Of a DNA stretch of 64,000 nt, positions 29,802 to 38,971 are shown in pieces. Positions within the stretch are counted from its first letter, which is position 1. Each line of letters starts with the position of its first letter. The translations under genes were made by a program, and so were the position numbers. Source of the DNA: Pichia kudriavzevii (lineage: Eukaryota; Ascomycota; Pichiomycetes; Pichiales; Pichiaceae); NCBI RefSeq assembly GCF_003054445.1, contig NC_042507.1, forward strand, positions 930,001-994,000. Direction: 5' to 3'. Below the pieces are notes generated by a model. The model did no database searches. It was given only the letters and a program-made list of their open reading frames with translations, and was not told the DNA's origin.

Positions 29802-30656
29802 ATGCTGTCATGTAATTCGGTGAGTCATAGAGCAATACGAATATACAGATCATATTCTATTTCTGGAAGAAGCTATACACTCAGTGCGGACTCAAGTGCC
29901 GAATCAGCACAAAGCTCTTTCTTACGTCCCCTGAAGGATCCACCGAGACGGACATCTAAGTGGAAAATGATATCCGATAGAGAAAGAGTTCAAAGCTACA
30001 AGTGTCTAGAAAAAACCGCTATTGCTCATATCTTGAGCTCACCTCCACGGATGTTACATGTAGCTAGGATTGTTATTCCACGTGACTTCTTAGTGCCACT
30101 AAGAGTTATGGAGAATCCAATACGGGGAGAAGCTAGCGTATTCCCGTACATTATTGCTCCATATCACCCTGATGATCTCAAGGTTCCCGAAGATCCAGTG
30201 TTATATTATGCAAACTCCATAAGTTTATTTGAAAGCTACAATAACAAGGAAACCACCGGGACACACACTGTACCTTTACAAAAACTTACCATCTATAACA
30301 ATATGTATCCGAACATAAAGGTGCATAAACATGTCGGTTGGAATATTGATACTCACAAAGTAATTGAACAAATTTACGTAGATTTGTTAAAGCATGAATT
30401 GGAGAAATGTGAAGTATTTGAAGAACTAATGCCATCTTCTGTTTCTTGTTTGGACTTAGTGTACATAGACTCCAAGGAGTACTTGTTTATGGGCGAAGAG
30501 AGAATGCAACTCAATTTATTCACAATGCTGCAGCATTCTCCAGAAATAATTGAATTGTTAAAAGGCAAGTTCAAAACAAACATTATACCAATTAACTCTT
30601 CAACAGATAACCTAAATAGAATACTCATAAGGTATTCCATGTTTTTGAACAATTGA
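29802..30656 (+). CDS. RRG8: Mitochondrial respiratory-growth protein Rrg8-like
   Basis: From the ATG at 29802 the protein has 284 residues (the frame opens with a GTG 15 bp upstream). The N-terminus is Arg/Ser-rich and mitochondrial in type (SHRAIRIYRSYSISGRSYT). The segment AIAHILSSPPRMLHVARIVIPRDFLVPLRV resembles the yeast Rrg8 segment with LLASPMR and RELLIPLKV at the same relative position; the length also fits (277). Rrg8 is needed for respiratory growth and mitochondrial genome maintenance; its molecular function is unknown. The rest of the alignment is weak, so the assignment is moderate. It is convergent with ESP1, 54 bp apart. Confidence 0.65.
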   Translation: MLSCNSVSHRAIRIYRSYSISGRSYTLSADSSAESAQSSFLRPLKDPPRRTSKWKMISDRERVQSYKCLEKTAIAHILSSPPRMLHVARIVIPRDFLVPLRVMENPIRGEASVFPYIIAPYHPDDLKVPEDPVLYYANSISLFESYNNKETTGTHTVPLQKLTIYNNMYPNIKVHKHVGWNIDTHKVIEQIYVDLLKHELEKCEVFEELMPSSVSCLDLVYIDSKEYLFMGEERMQLNLFTMLQHSPEIIELLKGKFKTNIIPINSSTDNLNRILIRYSMFLNN

Positions 30657-30710
30657 AATACATAAACGCCTAAAGCAGTAAGATATATAAACATATATAC
30701 ACAAATTCAT

Positions 30711-33700
30711 TTACATGCTCTGCAGTTTCAAAGGTAGCCCATACACAATAGGTGCTGCCCCGTTCAAATATTTCAGCTTACATACATCTCTTGATGCAGC
30801 AACACATTCAGGAAGCGTGCGGTTTTCTGCGGTTAAATCAAACATATCAAAAGAATCATAATCAACAAAAAACCCCCATTTAGTCAATACCGAAATAGTA
30901 AACATATCAATATCCTTATCTGTAACATCCCACAAATTTACCAAAAGCATAGGGCAACCTCCGTTGATGTAATTGTAGGCAGTTCCATAAGGTTGGACAT
31001 AACCATCGCCTTTCATGGTGCCTGATGAACACCCTAGTAACAATGATGGTGGAATGGTATCTCTGGATTTGATATTTTTCGATCTTACATATTGCTCCCC
31101 ACCACCATGCCCTGCATATATAAATAGGTTGGCTTCATTAAAGCAATTCAATATCTGCATTTCTTCAGGTGGTTCACCTACCACACCATCCCAACCGTCT
31201 AAGTGTTTAAACTTAGGAGCAAGAGTTTTTTCGGTTCTTTTCAAATCCCCACCAGGATTAATGACGTAAAACCCTTTACACGCATCAATACCGCTATCAA
31301 TGTAATTTTTATATTTGATCAAATAATCTTGTAACTGAATCAAGGATGGCATTCTTGAAACTGATTTTTTCCTCAATGAGGGAATCGACTCCCATGGTAT
31401 ATTGACACACCTTGAACCAAGAACCAAAACAACGTGCTTAACATCATCTTCATTGGAAAGAACGTTATTTTGCTTTATAGAGTCGATCTTTCTTACAAGA
31501 TGCTTTCCAAGATCAATAAGTTCGTTTTTCCCTAAGTCAAAACGGGGGTATATGTGCATGATAATAAAATATAGTAAATCTGCAACTTTTTGAGCATTTA
31601 CCTTATTGATCTTTAAAAATAGTCGGTAAATTCCGTCATGTACGTTTTCCAGTTGACAAGGATCGAGTTTGATGTTCTTTTTTGTTAAATATTCGGAAAG
31701 TAAAGTTTTTACTTCACCTTTAATGGCCCTAAAGTCATGTTCATTAACATGGATAGCTTGAAAAATCGAATTGAATCCACCAAACCATTCTGAATCTATT
31801 ATTGAGAGAGTGTCCTCTAGCTGTTGATCTAATAATTTCCTGGAATTCCACCATTCTATCTTCTCATCATGAGTCTTCACCTTACTAGTCACATCAGTCA
31901 TTGTAGTATTATCACTTTTTATAATAATTTGCCGCAATTTTTCAGCAACGTTACCAAAGGAATTATCAGTCCCCACTAAGTCTAAACATATGTTAATAAA
32001 AAGCGGATTTTCGAACCTTGGGTCGAACCTTATAATCATTAAGCTATTTGTAGGTAACACATAGTCAATAGAAATGGCAACCCAATCCTTGGGCATGAGT
32101 GATTTTAGGTTTATCTTCTTCATTTGTGTAAAACCAAAATCAGAAAGGGTGCTAATTTCGGGTAGAAAACATTTAGTTTTGTTGGTGAGCTTTGAAAATT
32201 GTTTGTCCCATCTCAATGAGATTGATTTAAAGTGGTCGTTTATATTAATAATTTGGGTTAGCTCTTCATCAACCTTTGAGCAGTTATCATTTTTTAGCAG
32301 TGCAAGAAAGCTACTAAAAGCCATATCTAGAGTGTATTTTGTCACTTCTGTTGAATGGTTCGAAGAGCACTCCTTGAAGTTTTCAATTAAACCTTTGTTA
32401 CACAGTTTCAATTTTGTGGTCATTGGATTAAATGTTGTCTTGATTATAATTTCATTAAGCATAGGGTAGCAGGAAGAGGCATAAAATGTATTTACTTTAA
32501 ACTCCTTCATGTAGTTATGATAATCAACAATCTCTCTCACCATGGGATCAAATTCGTACTTATAATCATCTAAGTCTCCATCGTGTGGATATTCGTACCT
32601 TCTTTTTAAAGCTGTAATCCAAGCTTTGATGACTTCGGAATGTTGATGATCTACGTTGCTTGTGTTAAAATAATTGAACATAAAGTTGTCTAGCTTCTTC
32701 GATATAGCCTTGACATTCTCTGTATCGTTTGTTCTACGTGCAAGGTTTTCCGAAACCGCCAATGCATATATTGTAACACAGAGGTTACAGTCTGAAAAAA
32801 TTGATTTCTCATATCGGCTTGCTAACGAGTAGTACTTTTTAGCATCCTCAAACGCATTTTTGAATAGACTGAATTCAGTTAATACCAGATTGTAGCTGTA
32901 TTGCAAGTTGATAGAAGGCTGTAGTTTGATGAAAATGTCTAATTCACGCAAGTAACTATCAAATTCTTTTCCCAGTCCTAAAGTCGAGTACCTTCTAAGT
33001 AGTGAATTGTAACATTGTAGCATTTCAGACGAAAATTTCATTTTTAGGATTGACTTAAAATTTGTATTAAGAGGAGGGACATCAGGTCCAGCCAGAAGGA
33101 AATTTTTAAATAGAGATTGTAATATCGCAACGGCTCTATTTATATTAACCACAGCATTCAAATGATCAATTTTATTACTTAGTCCAACTAATTTGCAAAA
33201 CTTTGCATACATAAGCAAGAGATGTATTGCCTTGTATTTATCTGTCTGCTTTTGAATTTTAAAGACTGGGTTCTGGGAAAGTTCTAGATATATGGCATTA
33301 ATGACATCATTTGTTAGTTTATCATCCCTTCTAATCTTAACTTCCAGTATACTTAGACATAAGTCTAATGAGTTGTAACTTGATAGGCCAATAACTTCCA
33401 ATTGTGGTATATCCATTTTGGCAGAAAACTCACCCTTAATATGTGCATCTATTAAATACATTTGTAGTAGCTTTTTTTGATCAGGGTCAAGAGAATTTCT
33501 TCGTTTTTTAAGGTATATATTGATTATCATTTTTGAATATTTATAGATCTCATTGTAATTCAGTGCCTCATAAAGCGTTTGAAGAACAGTAAATTCATAG
33601 TCAGAAAAGCATGTATCTGTTTGTAAAACCCACCTTGAAAGTAGGTGATAACTTTTCAACACAATTTCAGAAGCGTCAATTGAATTAGAAAATGTTTGAA

Positions 33701-35576
33701 GTATGTATAAATGTGAAATGACTAAATCTTGATACTCAAACACAGCAGAGTCTTCACTGAAAGCTAATGTTGTACTCTTGAAGCTGATAGGGAAATGCAC
33801 GATAGTAGAGACATGAGATAAAAAATAAAGGAACAAACCAGTGTCACGTAAATTTTCTTTCAGTAAGAGGACTATAGAACTTATAAAACCTTCCTTCATA
33901 GGTGCATTTGAATCCTCAACTAGCTCTATCACGTTCAAGTAAATTGAAACTGAAAGTATGTCTTTGCTTGTATATTGCAAAATTTGTGTTAGTAAAGCAT
34001 TATCATGAATAAGACACTGAGTAACAATTTTCAAGCAAGAGTCATACTCTTTTTTTAATAACAAGTTGCAAGTTAGAAGCTTTGATATTCTACTTAGCCT
34101 GTTCTTGATGTACATCAGCTGTATCAATAAGGCAGTCTTTGCATCATTAGTTGTTAGTGTCAAGTTACTAGCTGTAGTGATCCTTTTAGTAGAGAGCTTT
34201 GATTCTGCAGATCCAGCTAGGTGCATGTCTGTATAAACAAATAATTCCCAGAATGTCAATGCTAGTTCAGAGTTTTGTTTCAACAAGTTATTTCCAAAGT
34301 TGTAGAATAATCGTAGGAAGTTAATAACCCTTTTAGTATCATTAAGGGCCACCACTGAGTGAGCCATCCTCTTTAAATTCAACTGAATAAATGAAAAGTT
34401 AGATTCAGTACATTTCATATTCTTAAACTTCAACGTAACAATGTCAAAAAGTTTTAATATATACTTTGAGTAACTTATATTATTTGCAACAAAGACAATT
34501 AGTTTTGATAAAGAAGTATACACCGACACATTGGTGAAGTCAATGTTATTAATTGTATGCTCCAAAGTGCTGATAAAGGATTTGCTCGAGAGTAACTCCG
34601 ACGCGGGACGTTCGGTCACGGTAGATAATAGACCTTCTGATATGTTCATATTCTCAAAGGAGTGCAAAATGTCCGTAGAATTTTTCTTGTCAACAAATGT
34701 TAGGGTACTCCAAGGTATGTTCATATGCTGTTTATCTTCTTCAAGGGAGAATTTAGCTATCAGCTGTTTTAGGTCATTTATTGTTATGCCTCGTTGCTGA
34801 CACATTTTACACAAATGAAAAAACTCCTTTGCCGTAAAGCGATAAACTAGCCCGCTTGATTTATCAAACATTTTACTGCCATCTTTTGCAAGCTTGTGAA
34901 GAAGCTGGGGCTTGAATTCCGAAGATAATATACTGTAAATAGTAGCAATCACTAAAAATGTGAGCCTATAGACAGTTTTGGTAACAACCGACAACTTTAT
35001 GAAAACCATAGCCAGCAAGTCGTAGATGAAGACGTTTGATTTTTCTTTTAGTAGTAGTAGGTAGATCTCAGATTCATGATTATAACTGTTCACGATATCC
35101 TTAGTATACATTTGAATTTCATCGTTTTTTTGTACAAGAAGTTGTAACAAATTGGTTTTCAGGCGTATAAAAGTAGGAACATCATTAATTTTAGTGCTTG
35201 TAGCAGTGTATCTGATTATTTCCTCAACGGTGAGTATGCCTGGCTGAATACTTTGTAGGCGTAGAAACATCTGGAAAGTAATGCAAAAAAATTTCAGTTT
35301 ACAATCAATTTGAAAATTGTAATTTGCAATCAAATAGTCTAGTATTTGTAAGTTTAAATCCAGTGTTTCATTGTTCTTCTTAAATTCACTATCAGTATTA
35401 CATTCTTCCATAATGGTATTGTACTGTTCAATTATTTCATTGCTTACTTGACCCGTTTGATGTATTATATCAATTATTATGATGGCAAGGGAGTCTTCCA
35501 AGTTGTCTGAATGATTTGACGACTTTATTTTTTCCACTAAAGTGCCAAATTTAGTTAACGCAACATCGCTGCACAT
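30711..35576 (-). CDS. ESP1: Separase
   Basis: Caspase-like cysteine protease that cleaves cohesin's Scc1 at anaphase onset. It has 1,621 residues (yeast Esp1 1,630). The N-terminal 1,100 residues are helical-repeat sequence that binds securin. The C-terminal protease domain has the catalytic pair in IYAGHGGGEQY (His 1490) and LLGCSSG (Cys 1516), separated by 26 residues exactly as in yeast Esp1. The downstream MLLVNLWDVTDKDID block is also conserved. The ATG is at 35576. No recognisable securin gene was identified in the window. Confidence 0.96.
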   Translation of the reverse strand: MCSDVALTKFGTLVEKIKSSNHSDNLEDSLAIIIIDIIHQTGQVSNEIIEQYNTIMEECNTDSEFKKNNETLDLNLQILDYLIANYNFQIDCKLKFFCITFQMFLRLQSIQPGILTVEEIIRYTATSTKINDVPTFIRLKTNLLQLLVQKNDEIQMYTKDIVNSYNHESEIYLLLLKEKSNVFIYDLLAMVFIKLSVVTKTVYRLTFLVIATIYSILSSEFKPQLLHKLAKDGSKMFDKSSGLVYRFTAKEFFHLCKMCQQRGITINDLKQLIAKFSLEEDKQHMNIPWSTLTFVDKKNSTDILHSFENMNISEGLLSTVTERPASELLSSKSFISTLEHTINNIDFTNVSVYTSLSKLIVFVANNISYSKYILKLFDIVTLKFKNMKCTESNFSFIQLNLKRMAHSVVALNDTKRVINFLRLFYNFGNNLLKQNSELALTFWELFVYTDMHLAGSAESKLSTKRITTASNLTLTTNDAKTALLIQLMYIKNRLSRISKLLTCNLLLKKEYDSCLKIVTQCLIHDNALLTQILQYTSKDILSVSIYLNVIELVEDSNAPMKEGFISSIVLLLKENLRDTGLFLYFLSHVSTIVHFPISFKSTTLAFSEDSAVFEYQDLVISHLYILQTFSNSIDASEIVLKSYHLLSRWVLQTDTCFSDYEFTVLQTLYEALNYNEIYKYSKMIINIYLKKRRNSLDPDQKKLLQMYLIDAHIKGEFSAKMDIPQLEVIGLSSYNSLDLCLSILEVKIRRDDKLTNDVINAIYLELSQNPVFKIQKQTDKYKAIHLLLMYAKFCKLVGLSNKIDHLNAVVNINRAVAILQSLFKNFLLAGPDVPPLNTNFKSILKMKFSSEMLQCYNSLLRRYSTLGLGKEFDSYLRELDIFIKLQPSINLQYSYNLVLTEFSLFKNAFEDAKKYYSLASRYEKSIFSDCNLCVTIYALAVSENLARRTNDTENVKAISKKLDNFMFNYFNTSNVDHQHSEVIKAWITALKRRYEYPHDGDLDDYKYEFDPMVREIVDYHNYMKEFKVNTFYASSCYPMLNEIIIKTTFNPMTTKLKLCNKGLIENFKECSSNHSTEVTKYTLDMAFSSFLALLKNDNCSKVDEELTQIININDHFKSISLRWDKQFSKLTNKTKCFLPEISTLSDFGFTQMKKINLKSLMPKDWVAISIDYVLPTNSLMIIRFDPRFENPLFINICLDLVGTDNSFGNVAEKLRQIIIKSDNTTMTDVTSKVKTHDEKIEWWNSRKLLDQQLEDTLSIIDSEWFGGFNSIFQAIHVNEHDFRAIKGEVKTLLSEYLTKKNIKLDPCQLENVHDGIYRLFLKINKVNAQKVADLLYFIIMHIYPRFDLGKNELIDLGKHLVRKIDSIKQNNVLSNEDDVKHVVLVLGSRCVNIPWESIPSLRKKSVSRMPSLIQLQDYLIKYKNYIDSGIDACKGFYVINPGGDLKRTEKTLAPKFKHLDGWDGVVGEPPEEMQILNCFNEANLFIYAGHGGGEQYVRSKNIKSRDTIPPSLLLGCSSGTMKGDGYVQPYGTAYNYINGGCPMLLVNLWDVTDKDIDMFTISVLTKWGFFVDYDSFDMFDLTAENRTLPECVAASRDVCKLKYLNGAAPIVYGLPLKLQSM

Positions 35577-35945
35577 ATTTAGTATATAGCAAAGTTGGTG
35601 CTGCCAGAAGGAATCAAACGTAGAAGCCTGTGGGTGTTAAAGGATGATTCGTAGGAAAGGAAAGCGTGTATTATTTAAGAAGAACATGAATTTTTGTTTA
35701 CATTTCCGCCTAATTAGGAAAACAATAAATATACGAGTTTTTAGAAAATGTTGCTAGTACGAAGTATTATATCTTTGAACTAGACAAAAACAGTTTTAGA
35801 TTCCAGTCATCGGTGTATCTATTAGAGGCTTTTACGAAGGAACAGACCTATAGGTAACAAAAACGAATGGTTTGAAGATGATGTTAAAGTCAGCTTATTT
35901 TATATATACTTAAAAAGGGAATATAATACACGGAAAACAAGGAGT
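35577..35945. other. ESP1 upstream region and SHM1 3' flank
   Basis: 369 bases between two minus-strand genes. They hold the ESP1 promoter and the SHM1 terminator. No motif was recognised; the part next to SHM1 is AT-rich (tatatatact). Confidence 0.4.
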
Positions 35946-37530
35946 TTATAAATCTCCTGGCACTGGGTACTTAGAAACAAACTTAACAACTTCTTCATCG
36001 AGAGACTTGACTTGAGGGTCCTCAGACGCTAGTTTCTTGAAGTTGTTTAACTTTTCTTTTGGACTAGAACCTTGCTCCTTGGACTTAAGGTCAATAGCAA
36101 TTTTAACAGCTTTATCCATAAAATCAGCAACAAGTTTGAACTCCTCACCCAAGAAACCTCTTGTGGTCATTGCTGGTGTACCAACTCTTAAACCAGATGG
36201 AAAAAGAGCTGATTTATCACCTGGGACAGTGTTCTTGTTCGCAGCAATATTAACCCTTTCAAGGACAGCTTCAACTCTTGCACCATCAATACCTTTGGAT
36301 CTTAAATCTACCAAGATTAAATGGGTATCTGTACCACCAGACACTAAATCAAAGCCCTTAGTCTTCAAAGCATCGGCAAAAATAGAGGCATTCTTGACAA
36401 TATCTGCTTGATATTGCTTGTACTCAGGGGTTTGAGCTTGTTTCAATGCAACTGATAAGGCTGAGATTGTGTGATTGTGTGGACCACCTTGATGTGCTGG
36501 AAAAACAGAGAAGTTAATCTTTTTTTCCAATTCGTATGGAATTTGCTTACCCTTTTTCGTCACTTTTCTGATTCCCTTTCTGAAGAAGATCATGGCACCC
36601 CTTGGTCCTCTTAAAGATTTATGAGTAGTGGTTGTGACTATATCAGAGTATGGGAATGGAGAGTCGGTGACGCCAGCGGAAACTAAACCAGAGATGTGTG
36701 CCATATCAGATAACAAGTAAGCACCAACTTTGTCAGAAATTTCTTTCATTCTCTTGTAGTCAATGATTCTAGAGTAAGCAGAAGCACCAGCAACAATAAC
36801 TTTAGGTCTGAATAAAAGTGCATTTTTCTCTAAAGTGTCATAATCGATCAACCCAGTGCTTTCATCTAACCTGTAAGGCATGGTTTGGAAATATTTCGAG
36901 ATGTAAGAAATCTTAGTAGTTGGAGTTTGATAACCATGTGACAAATGGCCACCATGTGGAAGGTCAAGACCCATAATTCTGTCACCAACTTCCAAAATGG
37001 CAGAATAAGCGTACAAGTTGGCTGGAGCACCAGATAGGGACTGAACGTTAACGCCCCACTCTTCTGGATTTAAATTGAAGGCTTCCAAGGCTCTCTTTTG
37101 ACAAAGAGATTCAGCCATATCGATGAACTCATTACCACCGTAATATCTTTCGCCAGGATAACCTTCGGAATACTTATTTTGCATCTCAGAACCCAGTAGA
37201 TCCATGACAGCCTTAGAGGTAAAGTTTTCAGAAGGAATCAAAGTAATGGAGTTCTTCTGTCTAGCCTTTTCCAATTGTAGGATTTCATACATTTCAGGGT
37301 CGACATCTTTGACACCTTTAGAAATTAGAGCTTGTGAGGAAGGTGTTAAAGCATAGGAACGCTATAAAACAGGGAATATTGTTTTTTGCAGGTATAATGT
37401 TAGTACTATACTTTTCACAAGAAATATTGAAAATTGGGAATCAAGGGCTCTTTGCCTTTAATGAGCAACATACCTTGAAAGAAGAAGAGAAAGATCTTTT
37501 GACAGTATTAACGGAGAGCTTGGAAAACAT
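35946..37530 (-). CDS. SHM1: Mitochondrial serine hydroxymethyltransferase, two exons
   Basis: PLP enzyme interconverting serine/THF and glycine/5,10-methylene-THF. Coding exons are 37474-37530 and 35946-37361 (minus strand), giving 490 residues, the same length as yeast Shm1. Exon 1 encodes a 19-residue presequence start, [19 protein letters not shown], rich in Lys/Arg/Ser and lacking acidic residues, so mitochondrial import is expected. Exon 2 opens RSYALTPSS. The [11 protein letters not shown] and [22 protein letters not shown] blocks match mitochondrial Shm1 better than cytosolic Shm2. The PLP lysine is in [13 protein letters not shown] (about K267). An internal ATG at 37292 would give a 448-residue form without the presequence. 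Confidence 0.93.
37362..37473 (-). other. Spliceosomal intron in SHM1, 112 nt
   Basis: On the minus strand: donor CAAG|GTATGT starting at 37473, branch point TACTAAC at 37405-37399, acceptor TTTTATAG ending at 37362. The intron interrupts the presequence between codons 19 and 20 (phase 0). Confidence 0.9.
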
Positions 37531-38060
37531 TGTTGAGAGGTTGATCTTGTTGGTTGTAGTCAAACGAAGGCTATACAGATCACCGACTTTGAGGGGTGTA
37601 AATTATTGGAATAACTATATAATCTCATAAATTATGGAAAGAGTCATAAATTTTTGGAGTTTCATTGAATTTATTCCACACTGTATAATTAAGATTACAA
37701 TTTTTTATTTTTTTGGGTATCTCGGGCCTAAAAAATGACTGCACCTATTTAAAATGGTATATATCTGGACAGTGAAACCACAGGTTGGGGTTTTATTGCA
37801 TACTGTGTGGCATGCACTAGATGCCGTTTTGAAGGTAAGACTCCTAACATCACCCATTATGTTCACTTCACCTTTCCTTTCTCTCTAATCCTATAGAAAA
37901 GGTGCTGCACTTTAATTTCAAATCAAATCGACGCGTCGACGTCTCATAACCTCACAATTTATCTTTAAACGGCCCTCCAAATACTTGACGTAAGGCTTGT
38001 CTTTAATTCAGTCCTGCATCTGATGTTGCATTTTGTTCTGAAGACTACACAACAAAATAA
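37531..38060. promoter_or_regulatory. Divergent SHM1/unknown-gene promoter with MluI box
   Basis: 530 bases. CGACGCGTCG, a 10-bp palindrome containing the MCB core ACGCGT, lies at 37929-37938, about 125 bp before the ATG at 38061, followed at once by ACGTC. MCB elements drive G1/S transcription through MBF. The SHM1 side is AT-rich with poly-T. Confidence 0.45.
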
Positions 38061-38702
38061 ATGGCTATAAAGAGCTTAGATCCTTCATTGTACCTTGGGA
38101 GTCAATATCATGAGTCGTGTGTCGACATGTCTCGCAAATACAGGAAATGCCTTGTCAATAGCCCCAGTATCTACGAAAACAATGACCATAATGTGATTCT
38201 ACAAGTTGAAGGGCAGAATAATCAAAAAGAAGGATTGGATAGGAATCATAGCGTTCAGTATAAAGAGATACAACAGAGAAACGTTGAGAGTAATGTTGCT
38301 TCTAATGTTCCAATCAATTGTTCCAAAGTATATAATACGACCATCCGCAAACGAAACATTCATGAACTTGATGTTGGCCCTCAATACACGGCCAGTATCG
38401 AAAGGAAAAGACTAGATAACGAGGATTCATTTCTAAGGAATGTAGACAACAGACGAAATTACCAGCTTTCTAAAGAATCTGAGTCCCACCATAATTACCT
38501 GTTGCATACTCTCGATCAATCAGAGGATGATACTGATTACGATGCAGATTATGAGAAGGATGAAGATAGAGTAAGTTTTCAGAATAGATTAATTGTCCCT
38601 TGCAATGATGCAATACTGCAGGAGTTGGCCGAAATTGAAGAATTTGAAAGAATGCAAGAAATGGAGTTGGAGGAATGTTTGAACGGATTAAATTTGGGAT
38701 AG
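38061..38702 (+). CDS. Unidentified acidic protein, possibly G1/S-regulated
   Basis: A 213-residue protein I do not recognise. It is polar throughout with no signal peptide or membrane segment. A basic patch (IRKRN, about 95-100) and a RKRL sequence (about 115) lie mid-protein; an acidic cluster (DQSEDDTDYDADYEKDED) precedes a helical C-terminus (ILQELAEIEEFERMQEMELEECLNGL). RKRL fits the minimal RxxL destruction-box pattern, which is too short to mean much alone. The upstream MCB suggests S-phase expression, so replication or cell-cycle roles are possible. The ATG is in an A-rich context (aaaataaATG). Confidence refers to it being a real gene. Confidence 0.65.
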   Translation: MAIKSLDPSLYLGSQYHESCVDMSRKYRKCLVNSPSIYENNDHNVILQVEGQNNQKEGLDRNHSVQYKEIQQRNVESNVASNVPINCSKVYNTTIRKRNIHELDVGPQYTASIERKRLDNEDSFLRNVDNRRNYQLSKESESHHNYLLHTLDQSEDDTDYDADYEKDEDRVSFQNRLIVPCNDAILQELAEIEEFERMQEMELEECLNGLNLG

Positions 38703-38971
38703 AATATAGAAACATGATAAACAAATCATTACAGAAAGCAAACATTACTTACTTTATACCTTATTTGTAAACTCCTTGATAATCGCTGTGGCCACAGTTT
38801 TATTTGATTGTATATTTTTTTAAGCAGAAGTGTATGTGCGTTAATCAACAGTCAGATCTCTTGGGAGAAGATAAAAAAAAAATCCTCATGAAATCCAGGC
38901 TTTCCATTCAAAATGATAATAAGTTATCTATTGTTTGTAAAAATCACAAGACAGAAAGGACGCTATTCATC

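Noticed and set aside
37334-37630. 98-codon plus-strand frame over the SHM1 5' end
   Set aside because: It runs across the SHM1 presequence exon and intron on the opposite strand; the splice signals and presequence explain this DNA better.
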